A stretch of DNA of 64,000 bases, taken from positions 278,737 through 342,736 of the forward strand of contig NZ_QZFU01000006.1 of NCBI RefSeq assembly GCF_003598715.1. The letters run 5' to 3'. The notes under the pieces are model-generated. The model ran no database searches. It was not told where the DNA came from and saw only the letters and a list, made by a program, of their open reading frames with translations. The position numbers and the translations under genes are program-made. The stretch is from Nocardia panacis (GTDB lineage Bacteria; Actinomycetota; Actinomycetes; Mycobacteriales; Mycobacteriaceae). Each line of letters opens with the position of its first letter. Position 1 is the first letter of the stretch. Positions 1 through 8,727 of this stretch are shown here, one piece after another.

Positions 1-602
1 CCTCCGATGTGCAGGACGCGCTCATCACCCTGCTGTCGGAGAAGACGCTGCCCATACCGGAACTCGGCACCGAGGTGCAGGCCGCCAAGGGTTTCACGGT
101 GATCGCCACGGCCAATGACCGCGACCGAGGCGTCAACGAACTGTCCTCCGCGCTGCGCCGCCGCTTCAATACCGTGGTGCTGCCGCTGCCCGCCTCCGAG
201 GACGCGGAGGTCGCCATCGTCACCCGCCGGGTCGCCGAACTCGGTGCGGCCCTGGAACTTCCGGAGCTGCCCTCGGCCGCCGACGAGGTGCGCCGGGTGG
301 TCCGCGTCTTCCGCGAACTGCGTTCGGGCCGGACCGCCGACGGCCGCACCAAACTCAAATCCCCGTCCGGCACCCTGTCCACCGCAGAGGCCATCTCCGT
401 ACTCACCAGCGGTATCGCACTGGCCGCGCACTTCGGCGACGGCGTGCTGCGCGCGCACGATATCGCGGGCGCGGTACTCGGCGCGGTCGTCAAAGACCCG
501 GTCGCCGATGCCGTGGTGTGGACCGAATACCTCGAGGCCGTGGTCCGCGAACGCCCCGACTGGTCCGACTTCTATCGCGCCTGCCGCGAACTTGCGGGCT
601 GA
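1..602 (+). CDS. MoxR/YehL-type AAA+ ATPase, C-terminal part (5' truncated)
   Basis: The reading frame is open from the window edge (codons begin at base 3), so only about 200 C-terminal residues are present. Early in the fragment is a sensor-1-like strand ending in ATAND, then an arginine-finger-like SSALRRRF. This order is typical of MoxR-family AAA+ ATPases, which remodel protein complexes, usually with a VWA-domain partner. The Walker motifs lie upstream of the window. Six bases separate its stop from the DUF5682 gene, and a VWA gene follows. That matches the known AAA/DUF5682/VWA gene neighbourhood (the E. coli yehL-yehM-yehP type). The family is fairly clear; its client is unknown. Confidence 0.85.
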   Translation, partial: SDVQDALITLLSEKTLPIPELGTEVQAAKGFTVIATANDRDRGVNELSSALRRRFNTVVLPLPASEDAEVAIVTRRVAELGAALELPELPSAADEVRRVVRVFRELRSGRTADGRTKLKSPSGTLSTAEAISVLTSGIALAAHFGDGVLRAHDIAGAVLGAVVKDPVADAVVWTEYLEAVVRERPDWSDFYRACRELAG

Positions 603-608
603 CCCGCC

Positions 609-3134
609 GTGCCGAACTTCCACCTGCCCAATGGATTCCACATCGCAGCGCACGAACAGGCGCCGAGTATCCGCCCCGACTCCACCGATGACGCCCGCAC
701 CGGTCGGGTCGTGGCGCCGGAGGGCACCCTGGTCACACGGGTATTCGGCATCCGGCACCACGGTCCCGGCACGGCTCGGGCACTGCGCCGAGCCTTGGCC
801 GACTTCCAGCCGGACAAGATACTCATCGAAGGCCCTTCCGACGCCGATCCTTTGGTCGCCTACGTAGCCGCCGCCGACATGACACCTCCCGTCGCACTGC
901 TCGCCTACGCGCCCGATACCCCCACCCGCGCCGCCTTTTGGCCGTTCGCCGTCTTTTCCCCGGAGTGGCAGGCCCTTCGCTACGCCACCGAACACGGTGT
1001 CCCCGTTCGCTTCTGCGACCTGCCCGCCGCTACCGCCCTCGCCTTGGAAGACGAATCCGGCGATACTGTCGACCCGCTGACCGAACTCGCCGCAGCGGCG
1101 GGCTACGACGATGCCGAGCGCTGGTGGGACGCCGTGGTCGAATCCGTCCCCGACTCGGCGGTCTTCGATGCCATTCTCGAGGCCATGACCGCCCTGCGCG
1201 CGGCGGCCGAACGCGATCCCGTGCCTATTGCGTCCAACACCGCCGGTGCCGAGCCCGAACTCGCCGGGACTGCACCCGATCTTCTTGGGGGCAGGGCCGA
1301 ATACGCCGGGAACCCGCTCGATGCGGCTGGCCTCGAGCCCGGCTCCGCGGAGTGCGGCAGTATCCGTTCCGGCTCGGATTCCATTGGGGTTGCACCTGAT
1401 TCGGTTGCCGAGGCGACCGATCCGGCACCGGATGTCATGCGCCGACGGCTGCGCGTCGACGCGCACACCCTGCGGCGCGAAGCGTACATGCGGCAGTGTC
1501 TGCGCAAAGCGCTGAAAGATGGGGCGCGGCGGGTAGCCGTGGTGTGCGGCGCGTGGCATGCGCCTGCCCTGGCGGGCACACTCGGGCCTGCCGCCCCGGA
1601 TGCCCGACTGCTCAAGGGATTGCCGAAGACGCGGGTCGCGCTGAGTTGGACGCCATGGACGCATTCGCGACTGGCCACCGCGTCCGGATACGGTGCGGGA
1701 GTCGACGCGCCGGGGTGGTACCACCATCTGTTCACCGAGACGGAGCGGCCGATCGTCCGGTGGATGACCAGGGTCGCGGGTGTGCTGCGCGCTCGCGATC
1801 TTCCGGTGTCCAGTGCCGATGTCATCGAATCCGTCCGGCTGGCCGAGGCTTTGGCCGGGCTGCGGGGTAGGCCCCTGGCGGGGCTGTCGGAGGTCACCGA
1901 CGCGACGCTGGCGGTCCTGTGCGGCGGCGATGAGACGGTGGTGCGGTGGGTGGCCGCCGATCTGGTGGTCGGTGAGGCACTGGGGACCGTGCCCGCCGAT
2001 GCGCCGACCGTCCCGTTGGCGGCCGATCTGCGGGCGCTCGGCCGCACGCTGCGGCTCAAACCCGATCCGGAACCACGAGCGCTGGAACTGGATCTGCGGC
2101 GCGAGCGCGATGTCGAGCGCTCCCGGCTGCTGCATCGGCTGCGCCTGCTCGATATCGGTTGGGGGCGACCGAGATCCGGCGCGGTCCGCGCCACCGGCAC
2201 ATTCCGGGAGACCTGGTCGCTGTGCTGGAAGCCGGAATTCGCGGTGGCGGTCGTTGAGGCGTCCCGTTGGGGCACCACCGTAAGGTCGGCGGCCCAGACC
2301 AGACTTCTCGAGCTGATCGGCGGCCCGTCGATCACGGTCGCCGAACTCGCCGAAGCGCTGGAACTGGCGCTACTGGCGGATCTGGACGGCGCGCTGGGTC
2401 CTCTGCTGGCCCGGCTGGAATCGGTCGCGGCGCTCGATCACGATGTGACGCACCTGTTGGCCGCCCTGCCCGATCTCATTCGCACCCTGCGTTACGGCGA
2501 TGTGCGCGGCACCGATCGCGCGGCACTGGCGCGAGTCGCGGATGGTCTGCTCGTTCGCGTCTGCGCGGGCTTGCCGGGCGCGGTCACAGGGCTCGATACC
2601 GAAGCGGCCCTGGCATTGCGCGCCCAATTGGCTGCCGTGCACACCGCCATCCACATTCGCGAAGATTCCGCCGCGACCGAACGCTGGTTCGCCGCGCTGC
2701 ACCGCCTCGCGGACCGCGACGACGCGCACGGCGCGCTGATCGGCCGCGCGGTGCGCCTGCTCGGCGATGCCGGTCTGATCGACGGAGCCGACTGTGTCCG
2801 AAGGCTTTCCGCTGCCCTTTCGGTCGGCGGTGCGCCTGCGGCGAAGGCCGCGTGGATCGACGGCTTCGTCGGCGGGCGCGGCCTGCTTCTGGTCCACGAT
2901 CGAGAGCTGCTGCGCCGCATCGACTCCTGGCTACGCGACCTCACCGAGGACGAGTTCGTCGCGGTATTGCCCCTGCTGCGCCGCACGTTCGGCACCTTCG
3001 AATCCGGCGAACGCCGCGCCATCGGCCGAGCCGTCGGCGATAGTGCCTCAAAGGTCGTCCCGGCAGAATTCGACTCCGAGCGTGGCGCACTCGCCCTGAC
3101 TGCCGCCAACCTCGTCCTCGGAGCTCGGCCATGA
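609..3134 (+). CDS. DUF5682 (YehM-like) family protein
   Basis: An 841-residue protein starting at GTG 609, just after the ATPase gene. The recognisable domain begins near residue 38 with GTLVTRVFGIRHHGPG and continues with an ILIEGPSDADPLV segment, features I associate with DUF5682. Residues about 210-280 form a low-complexity Gly/Ala/Ser/Pro linker and may be an insertion relative to relatives. No catalytic function is established. The family normally sits between a MoxR-type ATPase and a VWA protein, as here. Its TGA overlaps an ATG (ATGA at 3131), which in many such operons would start the VWA gene. Here that ATG opens only a 44-codon frame. Confidence 0.85.
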   Translation: MPNFHLPNGFHIAAHEQAPSIRPDSTDDARTGRVVAPEGTLVTRVFGIRHHGPGTARALRRALADFQPDKILIEGPSDADPLVAYVAAADMTPPVALLAYAPDTPTRAAFWPFAVFSPEWQALRYATEHGVPVRFCDLPAATALALEDESGDTVDPLTELAAAAGYDDAERWWDAVVESVPDSAVFDAILEAMTALRAAAERDPVPIASNTAGAEPELAGTAPDLLGGRAEYAGNPLDAAGLEPGSAECGSIRSGSDSIGVAPDSVAEATDPAPDVMRRRLRVDAHTLRREAYMRQCLRKALKDGARRVAVVCGAWHAPALAGTLGPAAPDARLLKGLPKTRVALSWTPWTHSRLATASGYGAGVDAPGWYHHLFTETERPIVRWMTRVAGVLRARDLPVSSADVIESVRLAEALAGLRGRPLAGLSEVTDATLAVLCGGDETVVRWVAADLVVGEALGTVPADAPTVPLAADLRALGRTLRLKPDPEPRALELDLRRERDVERSRLLHRLRLLDIGWGRPRSGAVRATGTFRETWSLCWKPEFAVAVVEASRWGTTVRSAAQTRLLELIGGPSITVAELAEALELALLADLDGALGPLLARLESVAALDHDVTHLLAALPDLIRTLRYGDVRGTDRAALARVADGLLVRVCAGLPGAVTGLDTEAALALRAQLAAVHTAIHIREDSAATERWFAALHRLADRDDAHGALIGRAVRLLGDAGLIDGADCVRRLSAALSVGGAPAAKAAWIDGFVGGRGLLLVHDRELLRRIDSWLRDLTEDEFVAVLPLLRRTFGTFESGERRAIGRAVGDSASKVVPAEFDSERGALALTAANLVLGARP

Positions 3135-3263
3135 CCACCGATCTCGGACACCCGCGCCCGCGCGGACAGTTGCCTGCGCGACGGTCGAATTCGAGCCGGC
3201 CCCAGCCGGAGCCCACTGTAGAAGCCCGATCGGAGAGCCGGGAGCACGTCCATGACCACCGAT
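3129..3263 (+). repeat. 14-bp direct repeat at the VWA start
   Basis: The sequence ccatgaccaccgat occurs at 3129-3142, overlapping the DUF5682 stop, and again at 3250-3263, at the VWA start codon. The copies are 121 bp apart. This spacing is not a multiple of three, so the two ATGs lie in different frames. Confidence 0.85.
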
Positions 3264-3265
3264 GA
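3131..3265 (+). CDS. possible 44-aa coupled ORF or displaced VWA start
   Basis: This ATG overlaps the DUF5682 stop as ATGA and opens 44 codons ending inside the VWA start region. The peptide is Arg/Pro/Ser rich with no recognisable domain. Its first codons (MTTD) repeat exactly the first codons of the VWA gene 121 bp downstream, so it is more likely the relic of a duplicated start than a functional gene. It is listed because translational coupling could still let ribosomes enter it. Confidence 0.25.
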   Translation: MTTDLGHPRPRGQLPARRSNSSRPQPEPTVEARSESREHVHDHR

Positions 3266-4418
3266 CGATCACGCCCGCCGCTGGCGCCTACTACTCGGAG
3301 CGGCTGCCGAACCCGAGCTCGGCGGTTTGCGCGAGGCCACCGATCTCGGCATGGATCGCGCATTGGCGGCGGTATACAACGCGCCCGAGGCCCCGGCCGC
3401 GCGCGCGGGTGGACTGGGTGGGTCGGCGCCGAGAGTGGCCCGCTGGCTGGGCGATATCCGTACCTATTTCCCGGCCACCGTCGTGGAGGTGATGCAGCGC
3501 GATGCGATCGATCGGCTGGGATTGAGCGAATTGCTGCTGGAGCCCGAGCTTTTGGCGGCGATGCAACCGGATGTGCATCTCGTCGGCACACTGCTGAGTC
3601 TGAATCGGATCATGCCGGAGCAGACGAAGGCCACCGCCAGATCCGTGGTGGCACAGGTGGTGCGGGAGATCGAGCGCCGCATCGCCGACCACACGGTCAG
3701 TGCGGTTTCGGGCGCGCTGCGGCGCAGTGCCCGCACTACCCGCCCGCGACCGCGCGATATCGATTGGGATCGCACGATTCGCCGCAATCTGTCCCGCTAT
3801 CTGCCCGAGCGGCGCACGGTGGTGCCGGAGCGGTTGGTCGGGCACGGTCGCGGGGCGTCCGCGGTGCGGCGCGATGTGGTGTTGGCGGTGGACCAGTCCG
3901 GGTCGATGGCGGCGAGTGTGGTGTACGCCGCGGTCTACGGCGCGGTGCTCGCCTCGCTGCGCGCACTGCGGACCTCGCTGTATGTCTTCGATACCGAGAT
4001 CGTCGATCTGACCGAATATCTCGCCGATCCGGTGGAGGTGCTGTTCGGCACCCAACTCGGCGGCGGCACCGATATCAATCGCGCGCTCGCCTACGGACGC
4101 GGTCTGATCGATCGTCCCGCCGACGCCCTGTTCATCCTCATCTCCGATCTCTACGAGGGCGGTGTGCGCGAGGAGATGCTGCGCCGCTTGAATGCCATGC
4201 GCGCGGACGGAATTCAGGTGCTGGCGCTGTTGGCCCTGTCCGATGCGGGCGCGCCCGCCCACGACCACGAGAATGCCGCCGCGCTGGCCGCGCTCGGCAT
4301 CCCGGCCTTCGCCTGCACCCCCGATGCCTTTCCCGATCTGTTGGCGGTCGCGGTCAATCGGGGCGATCTCGCGGCTTGGGCGAATTCCCATACCGCGAGT
4401 CGAAATCGATTGGGCTGA
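3252..4418 (+). CDS. VWA-domain protein (YehP-like partner of the MoxR ATPase)
   Basis: A 388-residue protein starting at ATG 3252 with a GGGAG ribosome site about 8 nt upstream. The C-terminal half holds a von Willebrand A fold with a MIDAS metal site: DQSGS near residue 215, a GGGTDIN loop near 275, and a later ISDLYEGG aspartate. The N-terminal half is helical and uncharacterised. VWA proteins encoded beside MoxR-type ATPases are thought to act as metal-dependent adaptors delivering clients to the ATPase. It ends 3 bp from the convergent flotillin gene. Confidence 0.88.
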   Translation: MTTDDDHARRWRLLLGAAAEPELGGLREATDLGMDRALAAVYNAPEAPAARAGGLGGSAPRVARWLGDIRTYFPATVVEVMQRDAIDRLGLSELLLEPELLAAMQPDVHLVGTLLSLNRIMPEQTKATARSVVAQVVREIERRIADHTVSAVSGALRRSARTTRPRPRDIDWDRTIRRNLSRYLPERRTVVPERLVGHGRGASAVRRDVVLAVDQSGSMAASVVYAAVYGAVLASLRALRTSLYVFDTEIVDLTEYLADPVEVLFGTQLGGGTDINRALAYGRGLIDRPADALFILISDLYEGGVREEMLRRLNAMRADGIQVLALLALSDAGAPAHDHENAAALAALGIPAFACTPDAFPDLLAVAVNRGDLAAWANSHTASRNRLG

Positions 4419-4421
4419 TGG

Positions 4422-5858
4422 CTATTCCGCCGCAGCGCCGTCGGCCGCCTGCCGCACGGCGGGCAGCAGCGATTCGCGGGCCAGGCCGGTGAGCGCACCC
4501 GCCTGCTGAATGATCTCGGCCAGCGCCGAGGTGACCCCTTGCGCGCCATTGAGCACGGTGAACTGGCCGATGTGTTCGAAGGGTGCGGCCGCGGCGGCCA
4601 CGATCTCGGGCAGTCGCTCGGCCACCTGCTGGGCGATCACCGCCTCCTGGTTCTGGCTCATGGCCTCGGCCCGCTGCCGGATGCCATCGGCCTCGGCCGC
4701 CATCCGCGCCCGCATCGACTCCGCCTCGGCCAGACCCCTGGCCTTGATCGCGTCGGCCTCGGCCTGTCCGGTGAGGCGGGTGGCCTCGGCCTGCGCGGCG
4801 GCCCGCACCCGAATGGCGGACGCCTCGGCCTCGGCGGCCAGTTTGGTGCGGGCCGCGGCGGCCTCCGCGCTGAGCCTGGTCTCCTGCGCCAAGGCCTCGG
4901 CCTGGTGGATGTGGGTGTCGCGGGCGGCGGTGGCCAGCGTGGTCTGCCGATACGCCTCGGCGTCGGCGGGTTTGCGAATCTCCACCTGGAGCCGCTGTTC
5001 CTTCTGCTGCGCCTCCAATTCCGCGACCTTGGTCTCCACCTCGACAACGGCTTGGCGTGCGGTGGCCTGGGCCAACGGTCCCTGCTGGGCCGCCTCCTCG
5101 GTGGCCTGGTCCACCTCGGCCTGATATCCGGCCTTCTTGATCTCGGTGTCGCGGCGGGCCAGCGCGATCTGCGCCTGCGCGGCCTGCTCCTGGGCGATGG
5201 CCTCGCGCTCGGCGATGGCCCGCGCCACCCTGGCCCGCTGTTCCACCTCGGCCTGATGCGGAATGGCCAGGTTGGCAATGTAATTGGATTCGCTGGCGAT
5301 GGACTGGATCTGGAAGCTGTCGATGACGAGTCCGAAGGATTCCATCTCCTGCGAGCAGCGGTCGCGCACCTGCTCGGAGAATTTGTCCTGGTCGCTGATC
5401 ATGTCCTCGACGGTCATGGAGCCCGCGATGGCGCGCAGATGTCCGACGAAGACGTTCTGCACCTTGGTTTCCAGTTCCTGGGCGGGACGGTCCAGGAAGC
5501 GGCGCGCCGCATTGGCGATGGACCGATAGTCGTCGCCGACCTTGTACATGACCACACCGGTCAGGGTGAGGTTGATCTTCTGCCGGCTCACGCACGGCAC
5601 CATGATCTGACTTTCGTGCGCCTCCAACGAGATTCGGCGCACCTTCGTCAGACCGGGAGCGACCAGGCTGCCGCGGCCGGTGACAATGCGGAATCCCATG
5701 CTCTGCCCATCGATCGAGGCGCCGCGCCCGGCGCGGAATCCCGAGATGATCAGCGCCTCATCGGGTTCGGCGACCCGCCAGGCGCTGCGCAACAGCAGCA
5801 GCGCGGCGAGTGCGACGACGACGATCGCCCCGACAACGGCCCCGGTGAGGACGTCCAC
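4422..5858 (-). CDS. flotillin-like SPFH-domain membrane scaffold
   Basis: A 478-residue protein. One N-terminal membrane segment (about residues 6-24) is followed by an SPFH/band-7 domain to about residue 200. A long Ala/Glu/Arg-rich coiled coil runs to about 400, with repeated AEAEA/QAEA patterns typical of flotillins. A small C-terminal domain closes the protein. Flotillins form oligomeric scaffolds in membrane microdomains. It is the last gene of a - strand operon, 14 bp after an NfeD-like gene. NfeD-flotillin pairing is a well-established conserved arrangement, which strengthens both calls. Confidence 0.9.
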   Translation of the reverse strand: MDVLTGAVVGAIVVVALAALLLLRSAWRVAEPDEALIISGFRAGRGASIDGQSMGFRIVTGRGSLVAPGLTKVRRISLEAHESQIMVPCVSRQKINLTLTGVVMYKVGDDYRSIANAARRFLDRPAQELETKVQNVFVGHLRAIAGSMTVEDMISDQDKFSEQVRDRCSQEMESFGLVIDSFQIQSIASESNYIANLAIPHQAEVEQRARVARAIAEREAIAQEQAAQAQIALARRDTEIKKAGYQAEVDQATEEAAQQGPLAQATARQAVVEVETKVAELEAQQKEQRLQVEIRKPADAEAYRQTTLATAARDTHIHQAEALAQETRLSAEAAAARTKLAAEAEASAIRVRAAAQAEATRLTGQAEADAIKARGLAEAESMRARMAAEADGIRQRAEAMSQNQEAVIAQQVAERLPEIVAAAAAPFEHIGQFTVLNGAQGVTSALAEIIQQAGALTGLARESLLPAVRQAADGAAAE

Positions 5859-5872
5859 GGTCCACCTTCTGT

Positions 5873-6178
5873 TCAGACGGTTACGACTTCTACGGTGCGC
5901 CCGCCCAGACTCCCGACCACGAGCACCCTCGCGTGGCGCGGGATGACGGATTCGTCGGCGGCTCGGGCCAGGAATCGCTCTGTGCCCGCACGGATTTCGA
6001 TGACGACCTCGCCGAGACGACCCGGTTTGATCGCCGCCGTCACCCTGGCGTACTTGCCGATCACCTCCGACGCCACCGCCACCTCCCCCACACCAACGCC
6101 GCTATTGACCCTGTCCAAGATAGACCCGGCCGTGCGCTGCGGCGATAGTCTTGATGGATCCGTAATCTCCGCGCGCAC
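5873..6178 (-). CDS. NfeD-like OB-fold protein lacking a membrane domain
   Basis: 101 residues from GTG 6178. The C-terminal about 65 residues (from VIGKYARVTAAIKPG to the end) match the OB-fold of NfeD proteins, partners of flotillins. The usual N-terminal membrane helices are absent, so this is a short NfeD. A GTG at 6076, with a GGGGAGG-like site upstream, would give only the OB domain (67 residues) and could be the true start. It lies between an FtsX-type permease gene and the flotillin gene on the same strand, so one transcript is likely. Confidence 0.7.
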   Translation of the reverse strand: MRAEITDPSRLSPQRTAGSILDRVNSGVGVGEVAVASEVIGKYARVTAAIKPGRLGEVVIEIRAGTERFLARAADESVIPRHARVLVVGSLGGRTVEVVTV

Positions 6179-6198
6179 AACCGTTTAACGCACGGGCA

Positions 6199-8727
6199 TC
6201 ACAGGTCGGCGATGGCGGCCAACGGTGGGGTGCGCGCGGCACGCACACCGGGCCACAGGGCGGCGAGCACACCGACCACACCGGAGGCGACGAGCACCAC
6301 GACCAGTTGGGTCCACGGCACCTCGATCTGGTCGAGACCGAGATCGCGCAGCGTGCGCAGGAATCCGGCGCCGAGTCCGAGTCCGAGCGCCATGCCGACG
6401 AGCGCGCCGAAGATGGCGATCAGCATGGATTCCAGGTAGATGGTGCGGCGCACCTGCGCGCGCTGCATGCCGACCGCGCGCAGCATGCCGATCTCCCTGC
6501 GCCGTTCGACCACCGACAGGGCCAGGGTGTTCACGATGCCCAGGATGGCGATGATCACCGCGAGCGCGAGCAGCCCGTACAGGATGGCGAGCAGCCTGTT
6601 GATCTGCTGGCCCTGAAAGCCCTTGAACTCCTCGTGATTCTGCACCTGGACGATGGTGAACTGCTCGGTGGACTTCTCCAGGTCCGCACGCAACTGGGTG
6701 GGGTCGGCGCCGGGTTTGGCGGTGACCAGCGCGAACAGTGTCTGCTGGAAGTTCTTCGGCACGATATCGAAGTACAGATCCGGCGGTAGCAGGAACGATC
6801 CGAGCATGGGCTGCTTTTTGTAGATGCCGGTGACGGTGAGCGAACGCGGCTTCCCGTCCATGCTGTTCAAGGTGATCTTCTCGCCTACGTGCCAACCGTA
6901 TTGGGCCGCCTGCTCCTCGGCGACGAGCACATCGTTGGGGCCGAGCGCGCCGGACCCCGCGAGCAGGTCGTAGTTCAGCCCGCCCGCCAAGTCGCCGTCG
7001 GGTGAGATGCCGAAGAGTTGATCGTTGCCCGCCTTCATCGAGACTCCGCGCAAACCGACCACATCGGCCACGCCCGGCGTCTTGCGCGCCGCGTCGATCA
7101 CACCGAGCGGAACGCCGATGAATTGCGGGCCGGTCAGCACATAGTCGGCCTTTACGCCCTTGTCGACGAGTACGCCGATGCTGGCTTTGGCCGATGCGCC
7201 GAGCATGGCGATGGCGGTAACCAGCATGAGGCCGAGGGTGAGGGCGAAGGCGGTGGCGGCGGTGCGGCGCGGATTGCGCACGGCATTGTTGCGCGCCATC
7301 AGTCCGATCGCGCCGAGCGGCCGGGTGAATACGCCGAGCACCCGCAGGACCGGGCGCGACACCCAGGGCGCGGCCAGCAGCACCGCGAGAATCAAGGCCA
7401 GCGCGCCGATTCCGACGATGATGGCGGCCGTCTTCCCCGTGCCGCGCGCGCCGAGCGCCACCACGAGCACACCCGCCGCGCCGAGTGCCGCGCCGATCAG
7501 CGTGCGCAGTCGCAGCGATTCGCCGAGCGCGGCGAATTCCTCGCGCATGGCCTGCACCGGCGGGATGAGCGCGGCGCGGCGCGCGGGGGCGTAGGCGCTG
7601 CCCACCGTCACCACCAGTCCGACGAGCAGTCCGATGACGATGGTGCGCGGGCGCACCGCGAGCGATCCGGTGGGCAGTCCGAGCTGGAAGGCGTTGAGCA
7701 GGGCCGAGACTCCGTAGGCCAGCCCGACGCCCGCCGCCAAACCTATCGCGCTGCCGAGTAATCCGATGACCAGCGCCTCGACCACCACCGAATTGCCCAC
7801 CTGCCGCCTGCTCGCGCCGACCGCGCGCAGCAGCGCCAGTTCGCGCAGGCGCTGCGCCACGATCATGGAGAAGGTGTTGTAGATGATGAAGGTGCCGACG
7901 ATGAGCGCGATCGCGCCGAAGGCGAGCAGGAAGTAGTTGATGAAGTTGAGCGAGGTGGAGATCTGGTCGCGCAGGTCGGCGCGCACCTGGGCGGCGTTCT
8001 GCACCTTGAAGTCCGGATACTTCTTGGCGATGGCATCGCGCAGCGTGTCGGCCTTGACGCCGTTGGCGGCCGCGATATCGACATAGGCGACGCGATAGCC
8101 GTCGGTGAACAGTTGGCGCGCCTGGGTATCGGTGAACTGGAGCTGAATGAATCCGCCGGTGTCACCCGGAATGTCGTAGATACCGGTGACGAGCAGATCG
8201 ATGGGTTTATCGCCCTGAGTGGGCACCAGCACCTTGGTCCGGTCACCGAGGTGCAGGCCGGCCTTGTCCGCGCCGCCGGTATTGATCGCGACCTCACCGG
8301 GCCGGGCGGGCGGCACACCCTGGACGTATTTGTCCGGCTCGGCCACGGCCCGATCGGGCGGGATATAGGACTTGCCGCCGCTGGGCACACCACCGGTCTG
8401 GATGGCCTTCTTGCCATCGGGGGTGAGCAGGACGACCACACCGTTCACCCCTGGCGCGACCGCGCGCACCCCGTCGAGTTCGTTGAGCTGATCGACCACG
8501 GCATTGGGGATGCCCTGCGCCTGCCGGTCGCGCGGACTCACCCGGACATCGACGCCCTTGGCCTGATTGGCGAACAAGCCGTCGAAAGTCCGCTGAAGGG
8601 TGTCGGTGAAGACGAACGATCCCGCGATGAAGGCGGTGCCGAGAATGACCGACAGGACGGTCAGCGCCAGGCGCACCTTGTGCGCGGCCAGGTTGCGCAG
8701 GGCGACCTTGCGCATCGGATCAGCCAT
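6199..8727 (-). CDS. ABC transporter permease, MacB/FtsX family (double FtsX domain)
   Basis: An 842-residue membrane protein. It has one N-terminal membrane segment (about 19-40), an extracytoplasmic domain to about 260, then three helices forming the first FtsX domain (about 265-390). A second membrane segment and periplasmic-type domain follow, and a final three-helix FtsX domain sits at about 720-835. This is the duplicated layout of actinobacterial LolCE/MacB-like exporters, which extract lipids, peptides or lipoproteins rather than pumping through a channel. Its ATG overlaps the ATPase stop (TAATG), so the two are translationally coupled. Confidence 0.93.
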   Translation of the reverse strand: MADPMRKVALRNLAAHKVRLALTVLSVILGTAFIAGSFVFTDTLQRTFDGLFANQAKGVDVRVSPRDRQAQGIPNAVVDQLNELDGVRAVAPGVNGVVVLLTPDGKKAIQTGGVPSGGKSYIPPDRAVAEPDKYVQGVPPARPGEVAINTGGADKAGLHLGDRTKVLVPTQGDKPIDLLVTGIYDIPGDTGGFIQLQFTDTQARQLFTDGYRVAYVDIAAANGVKADTLRDAIAKKYPDFKVQNAAQVRADLRDQISTSLNFINYFLLAFGAIALIVGTFIIYNTFSMIVAQRLRELALLRAVGASRRQVGNSVVVEALVIGLLGSAIGLAAGVGLAYGVSALLNAFQLGLPTGSLAVRPRTIVIGLLVGLVVTVGSAYAPARRAALIPPVQAMREEFAALGESLRLRTLIGAALGAAGVLVVALGARGTGKTAAIIVGIGALALILAVLLAAPWVSRPVLRVLGVFTRPLGAIGLMARNNAVRNPRRTAATAFALTLGLMLVTAIAMLGASAKASIGVLVDKGVKADYVLTGPQFIGVPLGVIDAARKTPGVADVVGLRGVSMKAGNDQLFGISPDGDLAGGLNYDLLAGSGALGPNDVLVAEEQAAQYGWHVGEKITLNSMDGKPRSLTVTGIYKKQPMLGSFLLPPDLYFDIVPKNFQQTLFALVTAKPGADPTQLRADLEKSTEQFTIVQVQNHEEFKGFQGQQINRLLAILYGLLALAVIIAILGIVNTLALSVVERRREIGMLRAVGMQRAQVRRTIYLESMLIAIFGALVGMALGLGLGAGFLRTLRDLGLDQIEVPWTQLVVVLVASGVVGVLAALWPGVRAARTPPLAAIADL

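Noticed and set aside
4539..6188. Long + strand open frame opposite the flotillin and NfeD genes
   Set aside because: Gly/Leu-rich antisense translation with no family features; the - strand reading gives flotillin and NfeD.
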